From Lysinibacillus sphaericus (lineage in GTDB: Bacteria > Bacillota > Bacilli > Bacillales_A > Planococcaceae), in assembly GCF_006864135.1 (NCBI RefSeq), contig NZ_SADV01000007.1, positions 1 to 64,000 of the forward strand: a DNA stretch of 64,000 nt. The letters run 5' to 3'. Below the pieces are notes generated by a model that saw only the letters and a program-made list of their open reading frames with translations, was not told the origin of the DNA and did not search any database. This document shows, one piece after another, positions 17,632 through 27,000 of the stretch (the stretch's first letter is position 1; each line of letters opens with the position of its first letter). The translations under genes and the position numbers were made by a program.

Positions 17632-18858
17632 ATGGCAACTGAGCAACCATTTTTACCAGTATTACTAGGATCAGATATGAATGCATATGGTATGGCACGT
17701 GCATTTTATGAGGCATATGGTATTAAACCACTTGTATTAGGGCGTTCACATTTAACGGCAACGCAAGATAGTCATATCATAAATTTCGAAGAGATTGATC
17801 GCTTAAATGAACAGGATGTATTTGCACCTGCACTTGCAAAGGTCGCAAAAAAATATTCAGATAAAAAACTACTGTTGTTAGCTTGTGGAGATGATTATGC
17901 AAAGCTTATTATCAAAAATAAGCCAGCATTGCAGGAGCATTTTACAGTACCATATATTGATGAATCACTTATGGATGAAATTTTATTAAAAGAAAATTTC
18001 TATAAGATGTGTGATAAGTACGATTTTAAATATCCTGGTACGACGACTGTAACAGCAGACAATTACGAAAACTTTACACCACCATTTGATTACCCAATTA
18101 TTTTAAAGGCATCGAACTCGGTGGAATATTGGGCATGTAAATTCCCAGGTAAGAAAAAAGTTTTCGTTGCGAATGATGAAGCGGAAAAAACAGCTATTTT
18201 AAAAGCAATTTATAGCTCAACTTATCAGGATACAATGATTATTCAAGAATTCATTCCAGGTGATGATTCGTATATGCGTGTATTAAATGCGTATGTAGGG
18301 AAGGATGGCAAAGTGAAGCTAATGTGTCTAGGAAACCCAATCTTAGAAGAGCATTCACCTGAAGGAATCGGTAGTTATGCAGCTATTGTTACAACATACG
18401 ATAAAGAATTAATGGATCAAGTACGTTTCTTCTTAGAGGATATCGGTTATACAGGCTTTGCTAACTTCGATATGAAATATGATATGCGTGACAAACAGTA
18501 TAAGTTGTTTGAAATTAACTTACGTAATGGTCGCTCTAGTTATTATGTAACAGCAAGTGGTCATAATTTAATGAAATATGTAGCGGATGACCATATGTTA
18601 AATATTGAACAGGAAGTAACTTATGTTCAGGACCAGCATTTATGGATGATCATTCCTAAAGGCGTGCTATTCAAATATGCATCAAATGAAAAGCTTAAGT
18701 TAGAAGCTAAAAAATTAATTCGTGAAGGGAAATATACAAACTCTCTTTACTTTAATCAAGATATGAATGCGAAACGTTGGGTGAAGCTAACGTTAAATAA
18801 TTTGAATTATTATCGTAAATATAAAAAATACTTCAACAATAAAGGATTGTCTGAGTAA
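17632..18858 (+). CDS. D-aspartate ligase (ATP-grasp), peptidoglycan cross-bridge
   Basis: 408 aa ATP-grasp protein. It begins with PVLLGSDMNAYGMARAF and contains QEFIPGDDSYMRVLNAY and the metal-binding FEINLRNGRSS, all closely resembling the D-aspartate ligase Asl of Enterococcus faecium as I remember it. That enzyme attaches D-Asp by its beta-carboxyl to the L-Lys side chain of UDP-MurNAc-pentapeptide. L. sphaericus peptidoglycan is of the L-Lys-D-Asp type, which supports the assignment. It is cytosolic and monocistronic, with its own terminator. Its D-Asp supply could come from a racemase elsewhere or from dat. The function is inferred from similarity plus wall chemistry. Confidence 0.82.
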   Translation: MATEQPFLPVLLGSDMNAYGMARAFYEAYGIKPLVLGRSHLTATQDSHIINFEEIDRLNEQDVFAPALAKVAKKYSDKKLLLLACGDDYAKLIIKNKPALQEHFTVPYIDESLMDEILLKENFYKMCDKYDFKYPGTTTVTADNYENFTPPFDYPIILKASNSVEYWACKFPGKKKVFVANDEAEKTAILKAIYSSTYQDTMIIQEFIPGDDSYMRVLNAYVGKDGKVKLMCLGNPILEEHSPEGIGSYAAIVTTYDKELMDQVRFFLEDIGYTGFANFDMKYDMRDKQYKLFEINLRNGRSSYYVTASGHNLMKYVADDHMLNIEQEVTYVQDQHLWMIIPKGVLFKYASNEKLKLEAKKLIREGKYTNSLYFNQDMNAKRWVKLTLNNLNYYRKYKKYFNNKGLSE

Positions 18859-18867
18859 AACGAAGAA

Positions 18868-18896
18868 GCCATCTCCAATGACGAGATGGCTTTTTC
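18868..18896 (+). terminator. D-aspartate ligase terminator
   Basis: AGCCATCTC and GAGATGGCT form a perfect stem followed by TTTTT. Confidence 0.85.
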
Positions 18897-18969
18897 AAGT
18901 TATTGAAAAACTATTATATCGATGAAATAAAGATGTATTATTAAATAAAAATAGCTCTTCAGCAAAAAG

Positions 18970-19250
18970 AGTGGTTGATTTCCGTTCCGACTGGGCGCTT
19001 TGTCGCTGACGCTTCGCTTTCGCACAGTTAAAACATTTGTCGCTGACGCTTCGCTTTCGCACAGTTAAAACATTTGTCGCTGACGCTTCGCTTTCGCACA
19101 GAGCAGAGCTTCCTGGGGGCGTCCGATGAGCCGCTTCGCTGCGCTGCAGGGTCTCATCTGTGACGCTGATCCCCGAGGAGTCGCCCAGTCTCCACTCCAA
19201 TCAACTTATTCACATAGCGTATATGCCACTCTAATTTATAGTGATAAAAA
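18970..19250. mobile_element. family A element, copy 4, carrying a tandem array
   Basis: GTTGATTTCCG (18974) through to AATCAACTTAT (19199), in the same orientation as copy 1. Between GGGCGCTT and TTCCTGGGGG, which are contiguous in copy 1, it has gained three tandem 37-bp units (19001-19111). The apical loop differs from copy 1 (GCTTCGCTGCGCTGC). The outer terminal repeats are eroded. Confidence 0.8.
19001..19111. repeat. 37-bp tandem repeat, three copies
   Basis: Units start at 19001, 19038 and 19075 with TGTCGCTGACGCTTCGC and end with CGCACAG; the first two are followed by TTAAAACATT. It is the same unit, reverse-complemented, as the 35-bp array at 23.5 kb. The rest of the 18859-19495 gap holds a degenerate single unit near 19272-19315 and a terminator. 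Confidence 0.9.
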
Positions 19251-19420
19251 GAAATTTTTAAAAATTGTTTTTTGTGTGAAAGCGTAGTTTAGCGTAATGG
19301 CTGCAACAGCGTAAGCAACTTGAAGATTGCTCACAGAATAGCGAGTGGCTAGGAACTGAAATCTCTCTCAATATTCTTAAATATTTACTTGATCATTTTG
19401 TTTTTAACTCTATAAAAAGA

Positions 19421-19453
19421 GGCCATCTCAAATAACTAAGATGGCTTCTTTTT
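19421..19453 (-). terminator. ytzB terminator
   Basis: GCCATCT and AGATGGC form the stem, with a T run on the minus strand (and on the plus strand). Confidence 0.75.
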
Positions 19454-19495
19454 TGTAGGGTTTTATAATATTTGTTCGCGTATTACTGTATAAGG

Positions 19496-19810
19496 TTATA
19501 CTTCTTGTAGCTCTACTACTACACCAGAGCGAGCGTCAGCAGCAAATTCAAATGTTTGCATTTCGCCCTCATTCATACGAGAGATACCTCCACGGTATAC
19601 TGGAATAGTCATAATGCCGTTAGAGAAATTGTCTGTTTTCATAAAAATCCAAGAACCGTCAATCGGTGAATCCTTTTTAAATTCCTTTTTTATGTTTTCG
19701 AGTACTTGTCCTGCAGGTACATACGGAGAAACCTTTTCGCTTGCTTCTTTAACAATGACTGCGGCAGCTAGGCCAGTAGCAACACCAATTAAAAAATCAC
19801 GTAATTTCAT
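19496..19810 (-). CDS. ytzB: small YtzB-like protein with N-terminal anchor
   Basis: 104 aa. A hydrophobic N-terminal segment (FLIGVATGLAAAVIV, residues 6-20) could anchor it in the membrane. The remainder (IDGSWIFMKTD, PVYRGGISR, ending RSGVVVELQEV) resembles the PepSY-like YtzB protein encoded next to ytoP in B. subtilis, and the neighbour here is indeed ytoP, divergently oriented. Function unknown. AGGAGG lies 6 bases before ATG 19810. Confidence 0.65.
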   Translation of the reverse strand: MKLRDFLIGVATGLAAAVIVKEASEKVSPYVPAGQVLENIKKEFKKDSPIDGSWIFMKTDNFSNGIMTIPVYRGGISRMNEGEMQTFEFAADARSGVVVELQEV

Positions 19811-20094
19811 GCTTCTTTCCTCCTTTTTCTATAGCTCCATTTTAACATAGCATACAGAGTGAATGCACGTTCACACTTTAGCACTTTTTAGGAAATGTAT
19901 CAATATTACGAATTTGGAAATTGCGCTAGTGCTTTGCTATTGCACAGAGCAAGTTTTGGGTAAACTTTGAAGATGAACGACAACTCTCATTTATTTTGCT
20001 ACTCATTGAAAAATGGAAGTTTTCTGAAGAATATAGATAAATATGTTACAATGGCAGGGAAGAATATTCTACTTCGTGGGGAGAGAGAGTCATC

Positions 20095-21171
20095 ATGAAT
20101 GAGGAAACATTACAATTATTTAAAACACTAACAGAATTACCAGGCGCACCGGGTAATGAACATGCGGTACGAGCGTTCATGCGTTCTGAGTTAGAAAAGT
20201 ACTCGGATGAGATTGTTCAGGATAATTTAGGGGGTATTTTCGGTGTGAAGCATAGTGAAGTTGCTGATGCACCAAAAGTGTTAGTTGCTGGTCATATGGA
20301 TGAGGTGGCATTCATGGTTACTTCTATTACTGATAACGGGATGATCCGCTTTCAAACATTAGGTGGCTGGTGGAATCAGGTAATGCTAGCACAACGAGTT
20401 GAAGTATTTACTAAAAACGGTGCGATTCCTGGCGTAATTTCATCAATACCACCACACTTATTAACAGATGCTGAACGTTCTAAACCGATGGATATTAAAA
20501 ATATGCTAATAGATGTTGGCGCAGACAATAAAGAAGATGCTATTGCACTTGGCGTTCGTCCAGGTCAATCAATTATCCCTGTCTGCCCATTTACACCAAT
20601 GGCAAATCCGAAAAAAATTATGGCCAAAGCTTGGGATAACCGCTATGGCTGTGGATTGGCAATTGAATTGATGAAAGAAGTGAAAGGTGAAAAGTTAGCC
20701 TCGCATTTATATTCAGGTGCCAATGTAATGGAAGAAGTTGGTCTACGAGGTGCTCAAGTGTCCGCAAATATGATTAAACCGGATCTATTCTTTGCTCTAG
20801 ATGCTTCACCTGCAAATGATATGTCAGGAGAAAAAAATCAATTTGGTCAGCTTGGAAAAGGGACATTATTACGTATTCTTGACCGTACGATGGTTACACA
20901 TAGAGGCATGCGTGAATTCATCTTAGATACTGCGGAAACGAATAATATTCCTTATCAGTATTTTGTATCACAAGGTGGTACAGATGCAGGACGTGTACAC
21001 ACGGCAAATGACGGCATTCCTAGTGCAGTAATTGGTGTTTGCTCACGCTATATTCATACATCTGCTTCAATTATTCATATTGATGACTATGCAGCTGCAA
21101 AAGCTTTAATTGTGGAACTAGTGAAAAAAGCTGATCGTTCGACATTAGCAACGATTCGCGCTAATGTGTAA
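20095..21171 (+). CDS. ytoP: M42 family glutamyl/deblocking aminopeptidase
   Basis: 358 aa, the usual M42 length. Metal and catalytic motifs: [12 protein letters not shown] (His and Asp ligands), [20 protein letters not shown] (catalytic and metal Glu), FALDASPA and the C-terminal [10 protein letters not shown]. Forms large tetrahedral cytosolic complexes in characterised homologues and trims N-terminal residues from peptides. Start ATG 20095 after GGGGAGAGAG. Transcribed alone; the terminator at 21195 follows. Confidence 0.9.
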   Translation: MNEETLQLFKTLTELPGAPGNEHAVRAFMRSELEKYSDEIVQDNLGGIFGVKHSEVADAPKVLVAGHMDEVAFMVTSITDNGMIRFQTLGGWWNQVMLAQRVEVFTKNGAIPGVISSIPPHLLTDAERSKPMDIKNMLIDVGADNKEDAIALGVRPGQSIIPVCPFTPMANPKKIMAKAWDNRYGCGLAIELMKEVKGEKLASHLYSGANVMEEVGLRGAQVSANMIKPDLFFALDASPANDMSGEKNQFGQLGKGTLLRILDRTMVTHRGMREFILDTAETNNIPYQYFVSQGGTDAGRVHTANDGIPSAVIGVCSRYIHTSASIIHIDDYAAAKALIVELVKKADRSTLATIRANV

Positions 21172-21178
21172 AGTGATT

Positions 21179-21195
21179 CCGCTGAAAGAAGTTAA
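21179..21195 (-). repeat. family B left-end fragment
   Basis: CCGCTGAAAGAAGTTAA is the exact reverse complement of the family B start at 34 kb (TTAACTTCTTTCAGCGG). It abuts a terminator stem. Confidence 0.6.
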
Positions 21196-21220
21196 AAGAT
21201 GCCTTTAGGGGCATCTTTTT
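21195..21220 (+). terminator. ytoP terminator
   Basis: AAAGATGCC and GGCATCTTT form the stem, followed by TT. Confidence 0.8.
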
Positions 21221-21246
21221 CTATGTGAGGAAAGAGGGATTAGAAA

Positions 21247-21768
21247 ATGAACATAACTATTGGAACAACAAACAAAGCAAAAACAGAGGCAGTTGAAGTT
21301 ATTGCTGGAAAATATTTTGATAAACCAAATTTTACTTGCGTTAAGGCTGCTTCACAAGTATCCGATCAACCGATGACTCATGAAGAAACACGATTGGGAG
21401 CAATAAACCGTTCGAAAAACGCAATCAAAGAGACGGGTGCCCAATTATCGTTTGGATTAGAAGGTGGAGTGACTGAAATTGATGGTGTTATGTACGTTTG
21501 TAACTGGGGAGCACTTACAGTATCAAATGGCACAACTTATACAGCTGCTGGCGCACAAATTATATTACCAGAAGAAATTGCCCAGGAAATAAGAGCTGGG
21601 AAGGAACTTGGGCCTGTAATGGAGCACTATACACAACGCCGAGATATCCGACAAGGAGCGGGAGCTGTAGGAGTTTTCACACAAGGATTAGTAAGTCGTC
21701 AGATGATGTTCGAGCATATAGTTTCGCTTCTTATTGGCCAATATTTATTCACATTAGCACATGACTAG
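21247..21768 (+). CDS. DUF84 non-canonical purine NTP phosphatase
   Basis: 173 aa resembling the DUF84/YjjX inosine-xanthosine triphosphatase family: IGTTNKAKTEAV at the N-terminus (substrate-binding loop), SDQPMTHEETRLGAINR, and FGLEGGV. Likely hydrolyses ITP/XTP to clean the nucleotide pool. The ribosome binding site GAGGAAAGAGGG precedes ATG 21247. Monocistronic, with a terminator near 21912. Confidence 0.75.
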   Translation: MNITIGTTNKAKTEAVEVIAGKYFDKPNFTCVKAASQVSDQPMTHEETRLGAINRSKNAIKETGAQLSFGLEGGVTEIDGVMYVCNWGALTVSNGTTYTAAGAQIILPEEIAQEIRAGKELGPVMEHYTQRRDIRQGAGAVGVFTQGLVSRQMMFEHIVSLLIGQYLFTLAHD

Positions 21769-21910
21769 TTTCTGTTGATTAGTGATAATGGAATGGTGAA
21801 GTTGCAACTTTAAAATAATTTTTTTAAAATAGGAAAATATAAGATAATTTACATGAGATGACGAAAATCGTTCATTCGGTTAAGATTAAATAATTGGATA
21901 GTTTTGAACA

Positions 21911-21945
21911 GAACGGTTCACGAACGTGTGAGCCGTTTTCTCTTC
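21911..21945 (+). terminator. terminator after the DUF84 gene
   Basis: AACGGTTCAC and TGTGAGCCGTT pair, followed by TTCTCTT. A family B left-end fragment (AAACTTCTTTCAGC, about 21951-21964) follows. Confidence 0.7.
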
Positions 21946-22032
21946 ACTAAACTTCTTTCAGCAATTATTTTCTGTACCGAAAGCGGTCATTACGCAAAAA
22001 TAAATTAATTTAGAAGAAAGGATGTGAGCTAG

Positions 22033-22857
22033 GTGAAACAAATTAAATCAGAACAACTTGTGACCCTATTAAAACAACATTTGAATGAGGAAAAGTTTGA
22101 TTTTGAATTTGATAAAAAGCACGATAAATTACGCCTTAACCATAAAAAAATTGGTAAAGGGATGGAGCTATCTCTACCAGGCATTTTAGCAAAATATAAT
22201 GACAAGCAAGGGGCTGCAATCGATGAAGTTGTTTATACAATCGAGCAAACCTTTAATGCTATGGAACAAGAAATGGAACAAGGATTCCAAGCTATTACAA
22301 AAATTTATCCAGTTATTCGCGCAACATCCTACCCTAAAGCCTCGAATGAGGGGCATGCATTCATTACTACTGAACATACAGCTGAAACACGTATTTTTTA
22401 TGCGCTTGATTTAGGAAAAACCTATCGTTTTATTGATGAATCCATGTTAGAGGTACTACAATTAACAGTAGAGCAAATTCGTGAAATGGCACGATTTTCT
22501 GTAAAGCAACTGCCAACAGTTTATAAAAAAGATGAAGTTGCAGGGAATATTTTTTATTTTGTTAATGCTAATGATGGCTACGATGCAAGTCGTATTTTAA
22601 ATGAAAGCTTTTTGAAAGAGATGCAGACTAACATTGAAGGTGACATGACGTTATCTGTACCACATCAAGATGTATTAATAGTAGGTGATATTCGTAATGA
22701 AACAGGGTATGATGTATTAGCGCAGATGACGATGCATTTCTTCGCTGTCGGTACTGTACCGATTACGTCATTATCTTTTATTTATGAAGACGAGGAGCTA
22801 GAACCGATCTTTATATTAGCAAAAAACCGAGTTAAAAAGGAGCAAGAGAAACAATGA
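22033..22857 (+). CDS. ytpQ: DUF1444 family protein YtpQ
   Basis: 274 aa, acidic, no signal peptide or membrane segment. It matches the DUF1444/YtpQ family, whose function is unknown. The start is GTG 22033 after a weak AGGATGTGAG. Its last 4 bp overlap ytpR, the same arrangement as in Bacillus, so the two are translationally coupled. The segment LSVPHQDVLIVGDIRNETGYD near residues 215-235 is typical of the family. Confidence 0.85.
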   Translation: MKQIKSEQLVTLLKQHLNEEKFDFEFDKKHDKLRLNHKKIGKGMELSLPGILAKYNDKQGAAIDEVVYTIEQTFNAMEQEMEQGFQAITKIYPVIRATSYPKASNEGHAFITTEHTAETRIFYALDLGKTYRFIDESMLEVLQLTVEQIREMARFSVKQLPTVYKKDEVAGNIFYFVNANDGYDASRILNESFLKEMQTNIEGDMTLSVPHQDVLIVGDIRNETGYDVLAQMTMHFFAVGTVPITSLSFIYEDEELEPIFILAKNRVKKEQEKQ

Positions 22858-23468
22858 ATGTATTTTACAACAAAGAGCATGTAGGAGATGTATTGCTAGT
22901 ACAATTAGCAACAGAATCAATCGTGAAGACAGAGTTAGAACGTGCGGGTGATATCGCTATATTAAAGGAAGCACAAACGGGAGAAATTAAAGCATTTAAT
23001 TTATTTAATGCTAGCAACTATATTCAAACTGATGCAAAAGGTCTAGTTGAAGTTACTCCAGAATTAGTAGAACAACTTGAGGCAGCTATATCAAAAAATG
23101 GAGCTGTAATCAGCCTTGATGTAGATTTTTCTCCAAAATTTGTTGTAGGTTATGTAGAAACGAAGGACAAGCATCCAAATGCTGATAAATTAAACATTTG
23201 TTCTGTAAACGTAGGTGAAGAAACATTACAAATTGTATGTGGCGCGCCAAATGTGGAAGCAGGTCAAAAGGTTGTTGTTGCAAAAATTGGTGCAGTGATG
23301 CCTTCTGGAATGCTAATTAAAGAAGGTAATTTACGTGGTGTTGAATCATACGGTATGTTATGTTCAGCACGCGAATTAGCAATACCAAATGCACCTTCTG
23401 AAAAAGGGATTTTAGTATTACCGGAAGATGCGATAACTGGTAGTGCGTTTGAGGCACCAACAAGATAA
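22854..23468 (+). CDS. ytpR: YtpR, EMAP/OB-fold tRNA-binding domain protein
   Basis: 204 aa. The N-terminal half is family-specific. The C-terminal half (about residues 95-200) is the OB-fold tRNA-binding domain also found at the start of PheT (VGYVETKDKHPNADKL, CGAPNV, GMLIKEGNLRGVESYGMLCS). It probably binds tRNA or another nucleic acid. ATG overlaps the end of ytpQ; the AGGAGCAAGAG upstream serves as ribosome binding site. The stop codon comes 20 bp before an array of repeats, and the last residues (GSAFEAPTR) may derive from repeat-adjacent sequence. Confidence 0.85.
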   Translation: MNVFYNKEHVGDVLLVQLATESIVKTELERAGDIAILKEAQTGEIKAFNLFNASNYIQTDAKGLVEVTPELVEQLEAAISKNGAVISLDVDFSPKFVVGYVETKDKHPNADKLNICSVNVGEETLQIVCGAPNVEAGQKVVVAKIGAVMPSGMLIKEGNLRGVESYGMLCSARELAIPNAPSEKGILVLPEDAITGSAFEAPTR

Positions 23469-23490
23469 AGCCTTCGGAAGCACTGTTTAG

Positions 23491-23595
23491 CTGTGCGAAA
23501 GCGCAGCGACAGCAACAAATGTTTTCTGTGCGAAAGCGCAGCGACAGCAACAAATGTTTTCTGTGCGAAAGCGCAGCGACAGCAACAATTTGCTA
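23491..23595. repeat. 35-bp tandem repeat, three copies, hairpin with GAAA loop
   Basis: Units begin at 23491, 23526 and 23561 with CTGTGCGAAAGCGCAG and continue GCGACAGCAACAAATGTTTT. Each unit can fold as CTGTGC-GAAA-GCGCAG (one T-G pair), a stem capped by a GNRA-type tetraloop if transcribed in this direction. The same unit appears reversed and in tandem at 19.0 kb and singly at about 8811, 34128, 45872 and 56612. Confidence 0.9.
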
Positions 23596-23619
23596 AGTGA
23601 AAATTGATTATATGTACTT

Positions 23620-23664
23620 AAAATCGTTATGCTACTATTATGCTAGTAACATAACGATTTTTTT
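23620..23664 (+). terminator. ytpQ-ytpR terminator
   Basis: AAAATCGTTATG (23620-23631) pairs with CATAACGATTTT (23650-23661), followed by TTT. Inner TACT/AGTA pairing extends the stem. Confidence 0.85.
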
Positions 23665-23730
23665 ATCTAGAATGAGCCTCTTAATGCAAGTTTCTATTAC
23701 ATTTTTATGGTATGCTTTTTGTTATAGACA

Positions 23731-23970
23731 TTTAACTTCTTTCAGCAAGTATTTTCTGTAGCGACAGCAACAATTGTTTTTTTGTACCGAAAGCAAAGCG
23801 TCAGCTACAGAAGTCTCCTACCTCTATAGGTAGTGAGATGAATGCAGATTTAGGCTACTTTTCAGCGGGTGTCCAAATACCCGCTGAAATAGAGGGCCTC
23901 AGTCTAAGAACGCCACGTCCTGTGGCAACGACTGAGTGACTGACATCATGCCGAGGCATAATTGATTTAG
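23731..23970. repeat. family B element, copy at 23.9 kb
   Basis: Starts with ACTTCTTTCAGC, then short hairpin-unit remnants, then the perfect hairpin CAGCGGGT-8-ACCCGCTG (23863-23886), the two-helix module, and the right-end ATGCCGAGGCATAATTGAT. It fills the space between ytpR and sftA. Confidence 0.75.
23889..23954 (+). repeat. 66-bp two-helix module, copy 2 (3' end degenerate)
   Basis: Outer helix CTCAGTC (23898-23904) with GACTGAG (23930-23936), perfect. Inner GCCAC/GTGGC with loop GTCCT. Linkers TAAGAAC and AAC. The third small hairpin is lost. Confidence 0.8.
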
Positions 23971-24002
23971 TTAATGCTATAAATGAAGTGTAAGAGAAAT
24001 GA

Positions 24003-27000
24003 GTGAACAATGTGAATTGGTTAAAAAAACAAATGAATAAATTTTTAAATAAAGATGATAATGATTACGAATATGAAGAGTTTTATGAAGACTATGAAGA
24101 AGAACAATCACAGCAGTTGCATTCATATAAAGAAACGACCATAGCAAAACAAAAAACTTTTCGTTTTCCGTTAATTGAGGATGAGGAATTTTCAGCTTCA
24201 CCATCACCATCATCAAAGGCAGCATTCAATCAAATGGATGATGCTTACTCCGGACAAATTGAAGATTTATCGCTACCGAAGCATTTAAATAATCATATTG
24301 TAGATTCGAGTCTTTACGATATTGAGGTTTCAGGTATTCGAGATCTATTAGCAAATCGGACGAAGAGAACTGGTAGAACGACGATTACACGAAGTCAGCC
24401 TGAACAGGAGAATCGTTCAAAAGCAAGTCTTGTTTTTCGAGATGCGCAAAATGAATTACCGACGTCACCTAAAGTTACGAATTATCAATTAGAAAAAGCA
24501 GATGAAAGTGTTTTAATCGAAAATCGCAAGCGTTTTGTACCAAGTGATGTTCCGTCACCAGTCTATGGTTTTTCTAGGCCAAGTCCAATTGAGCAATTAT
24601 TAGAGAAACGGAAGGAAGAGCACGACAAGAAAGAGTTAGCAATACCTACAGCCTCTGAGTCTTTAAAAGAAGCGACAACAAATGAGGCTATTGAAAATAT
24701 ACTAGAAGAAAAAGAGCCTAGCGCAGTTCGGAAAGATGAATCTGAACAGCTTGAAATCACTGGAAAAATCGAAGTACCTGCTAAGCAACGGATTACTTTT
24801 GAAGATAAATTAACAGGCGAAACAAATCATCATAGTGATAAAACGACGACGGAATTACCTGTACCGCAAACAACTTCTTTTGCCGTAGAATTTGAAAATC
24901 AAATGAAAGAAGTCGTTCAACATGAGCTGAATATTGAACAACTTTCATCTGACCAATCAGAAATCCATGTAAAAGAAGTAGTCGTAGAACAAGTACAAAT
25001 CGAAAATTCGACCATCCACATTGGTGAAGTTACAGTAGTCCAGCCACCAATAAAGGAAGATGATAAGCAAGATGTGTTGCAAGAACAGTCTTTAGAAGAA
25101 CTACCTTTAGAAGAGCAATCTGTAGAAAAGAAAGAAAAAAGTGGCATTCCATTTAATGTTTTAATGCTAAAAACTGATAAAGAGAAATGGAGAATCCAAC
25201 AGCAATTTAAAAATATGAAGTCGACATCAACAATTGTTGACATAAATCAAGAAAAACAGGAACCTTCATCTGAGCTTATTCATTCGGAAGTAGAACAGCA
25301 CATAGTGACATCTGAAAAAGACCAAATTCCACAATCTATAGATTTAGGGGTTAGCGAGTTAGAGATGGACAATAAAACAGCTCTACAGTTGACGAAGGAA
25401 AACGAGGTTTCTATTGAAAATACTATTCCATCCGAAAAAGACCAAATTCCACAATCTATAGATTTAGGGATTAGCGAGTTAGAGATGGACAATAAAACAG
25501 CTCTACAGTTGACGAAGGAAAACGAGGTTTCTATTGAAAATACTATTCCATCCGAAAAAGACCAAATTCCACAATCTATAGATTTAGGGATTAGCGAGTT
25601 AGAGATGGACAATAAAACAGCTCTACAGTTGACGAAGGAAAACGAGGTTTCTATTGAAAATACTATTCCATCCGAAAAAGACCAAATTCCACAATCTATA
25701 GATTTAGGGATTAGCGAGTTAGAGATGGACAATAAAACAGCTCTACAGTTGACGAAGGAAAACGAGGTTTCTATTGAAAATACTATTCCATCCGAAAAAG
25801 ACCAAATTCCACAATCTATAGGTTTAGAAATTAGCGAGTTAGAGATGGACAATAAAACAGCTACACAGTCGACGGAAGAAAATGAGGTTTCTATTGAAAA
25901 TACTGTCCCATTAAATGCTGCAACAGAAAGTGTATCAGTCATTACAATGGCACCAGTCAGATCAATGTCTAACGTTTCGACATTAGAAAAAACAGTGATT
26001 GATGTAGAAAGCTTCGACGAAATTTCAGCGACTACCGAAATGGAAGTAGAAACGGCTACTGAACAGAAGCTTACTACCGAGAATATAGATATTCCCGAGG
26101 AAAATTCTATTGATACTGAGAAGTTTCCAGAACAACCTGCCATATTAGATGAAACATTTGTGGAGGTTCAAGTACAGGAAACGCCTCGGAAGCCTGTTCA
26201 TGTGTATCAAAAGCCAGATGATGAGTTTTTAGAGCCACCTGAGGAAAAAACACAAGATACTGAGTGGATGGAGCAACAGGGAGATACATTGGTCGAAGCT
26301 TTGTCTTATTTCCAAGTCTCAGCTCAAATAGAATCTATTATGCAAGGACCTGCCGTGACACAATTTGAAATAACTGTGAGTCATGGTACAAAGGTTAGCA
26401 AAATCCGCAATCTTTCAGATGATTTGAAGCTTGCATTGGCAGCGAAAGACATCCGCATCCAAGCACCGATTCCTGGGAAGAGCTCAATTGGCATTGAGAT
26501 ACCGAACCGTGTATCTCGCGCTGTGCGATTATCGGAAGTGACAAATAGTGCTTCTTTCCTCGAGTCAGATTCACCGTTAGAAGCAGCATTGGGTCTGGAT
26601 TTAACAGGGAAGCCTGTAACCATTGATTTACGAAAAATGCCACATGGATTAATTGCCGGAGCCACAGGTTCTGGTAAATCGGTTTGTATCAATTCAATTT
26701 TGGTTAGTTTATTATATAAAGCTGCACCACATGAATTAAAGCTGATGCTTATCGATCCTAAAATGGTAGAATTAGCACCGTTTAATCATATTCCGCATTT
26801 AGTTAGCCCGGTCATCACCGATGTAAAGGCTGCTACAGCTGCACTGAAATGGGCAGTGGAAGAAATGGAACGTCGTTATCAGTTATTTGCGCATGCGGGC
26901 GCACGTGATATTACACGTTATAATGCAATTGCGGATAAAAATAATGAACATAGCTTAAAATTACCGTATATTCTAATTGTCATTGATGAATTGGCAGATT

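Noticed and set aside
18895-19200. 101-codon minus-strand frame through the family A element
   Set aside because: The frame consists of repeat DNA (LTVRKRSVSDKCFNC-type repeats), has no start signal, and breaks in other copies.
23491-23595. CRISPR array
   Set aside because: The 35-bp units are directly adjacent, without unique spacers, and there are no cas genes. The same applies to the 37-bp and 21-bp arrays.
25280-26143. 287-codon open frame antisense to the sftA repeats
   Set aside because: It is open only because the 120-bp in-frame repeat is open on both strands. It is Ser/Phe-rich and has no ribosome binding site.
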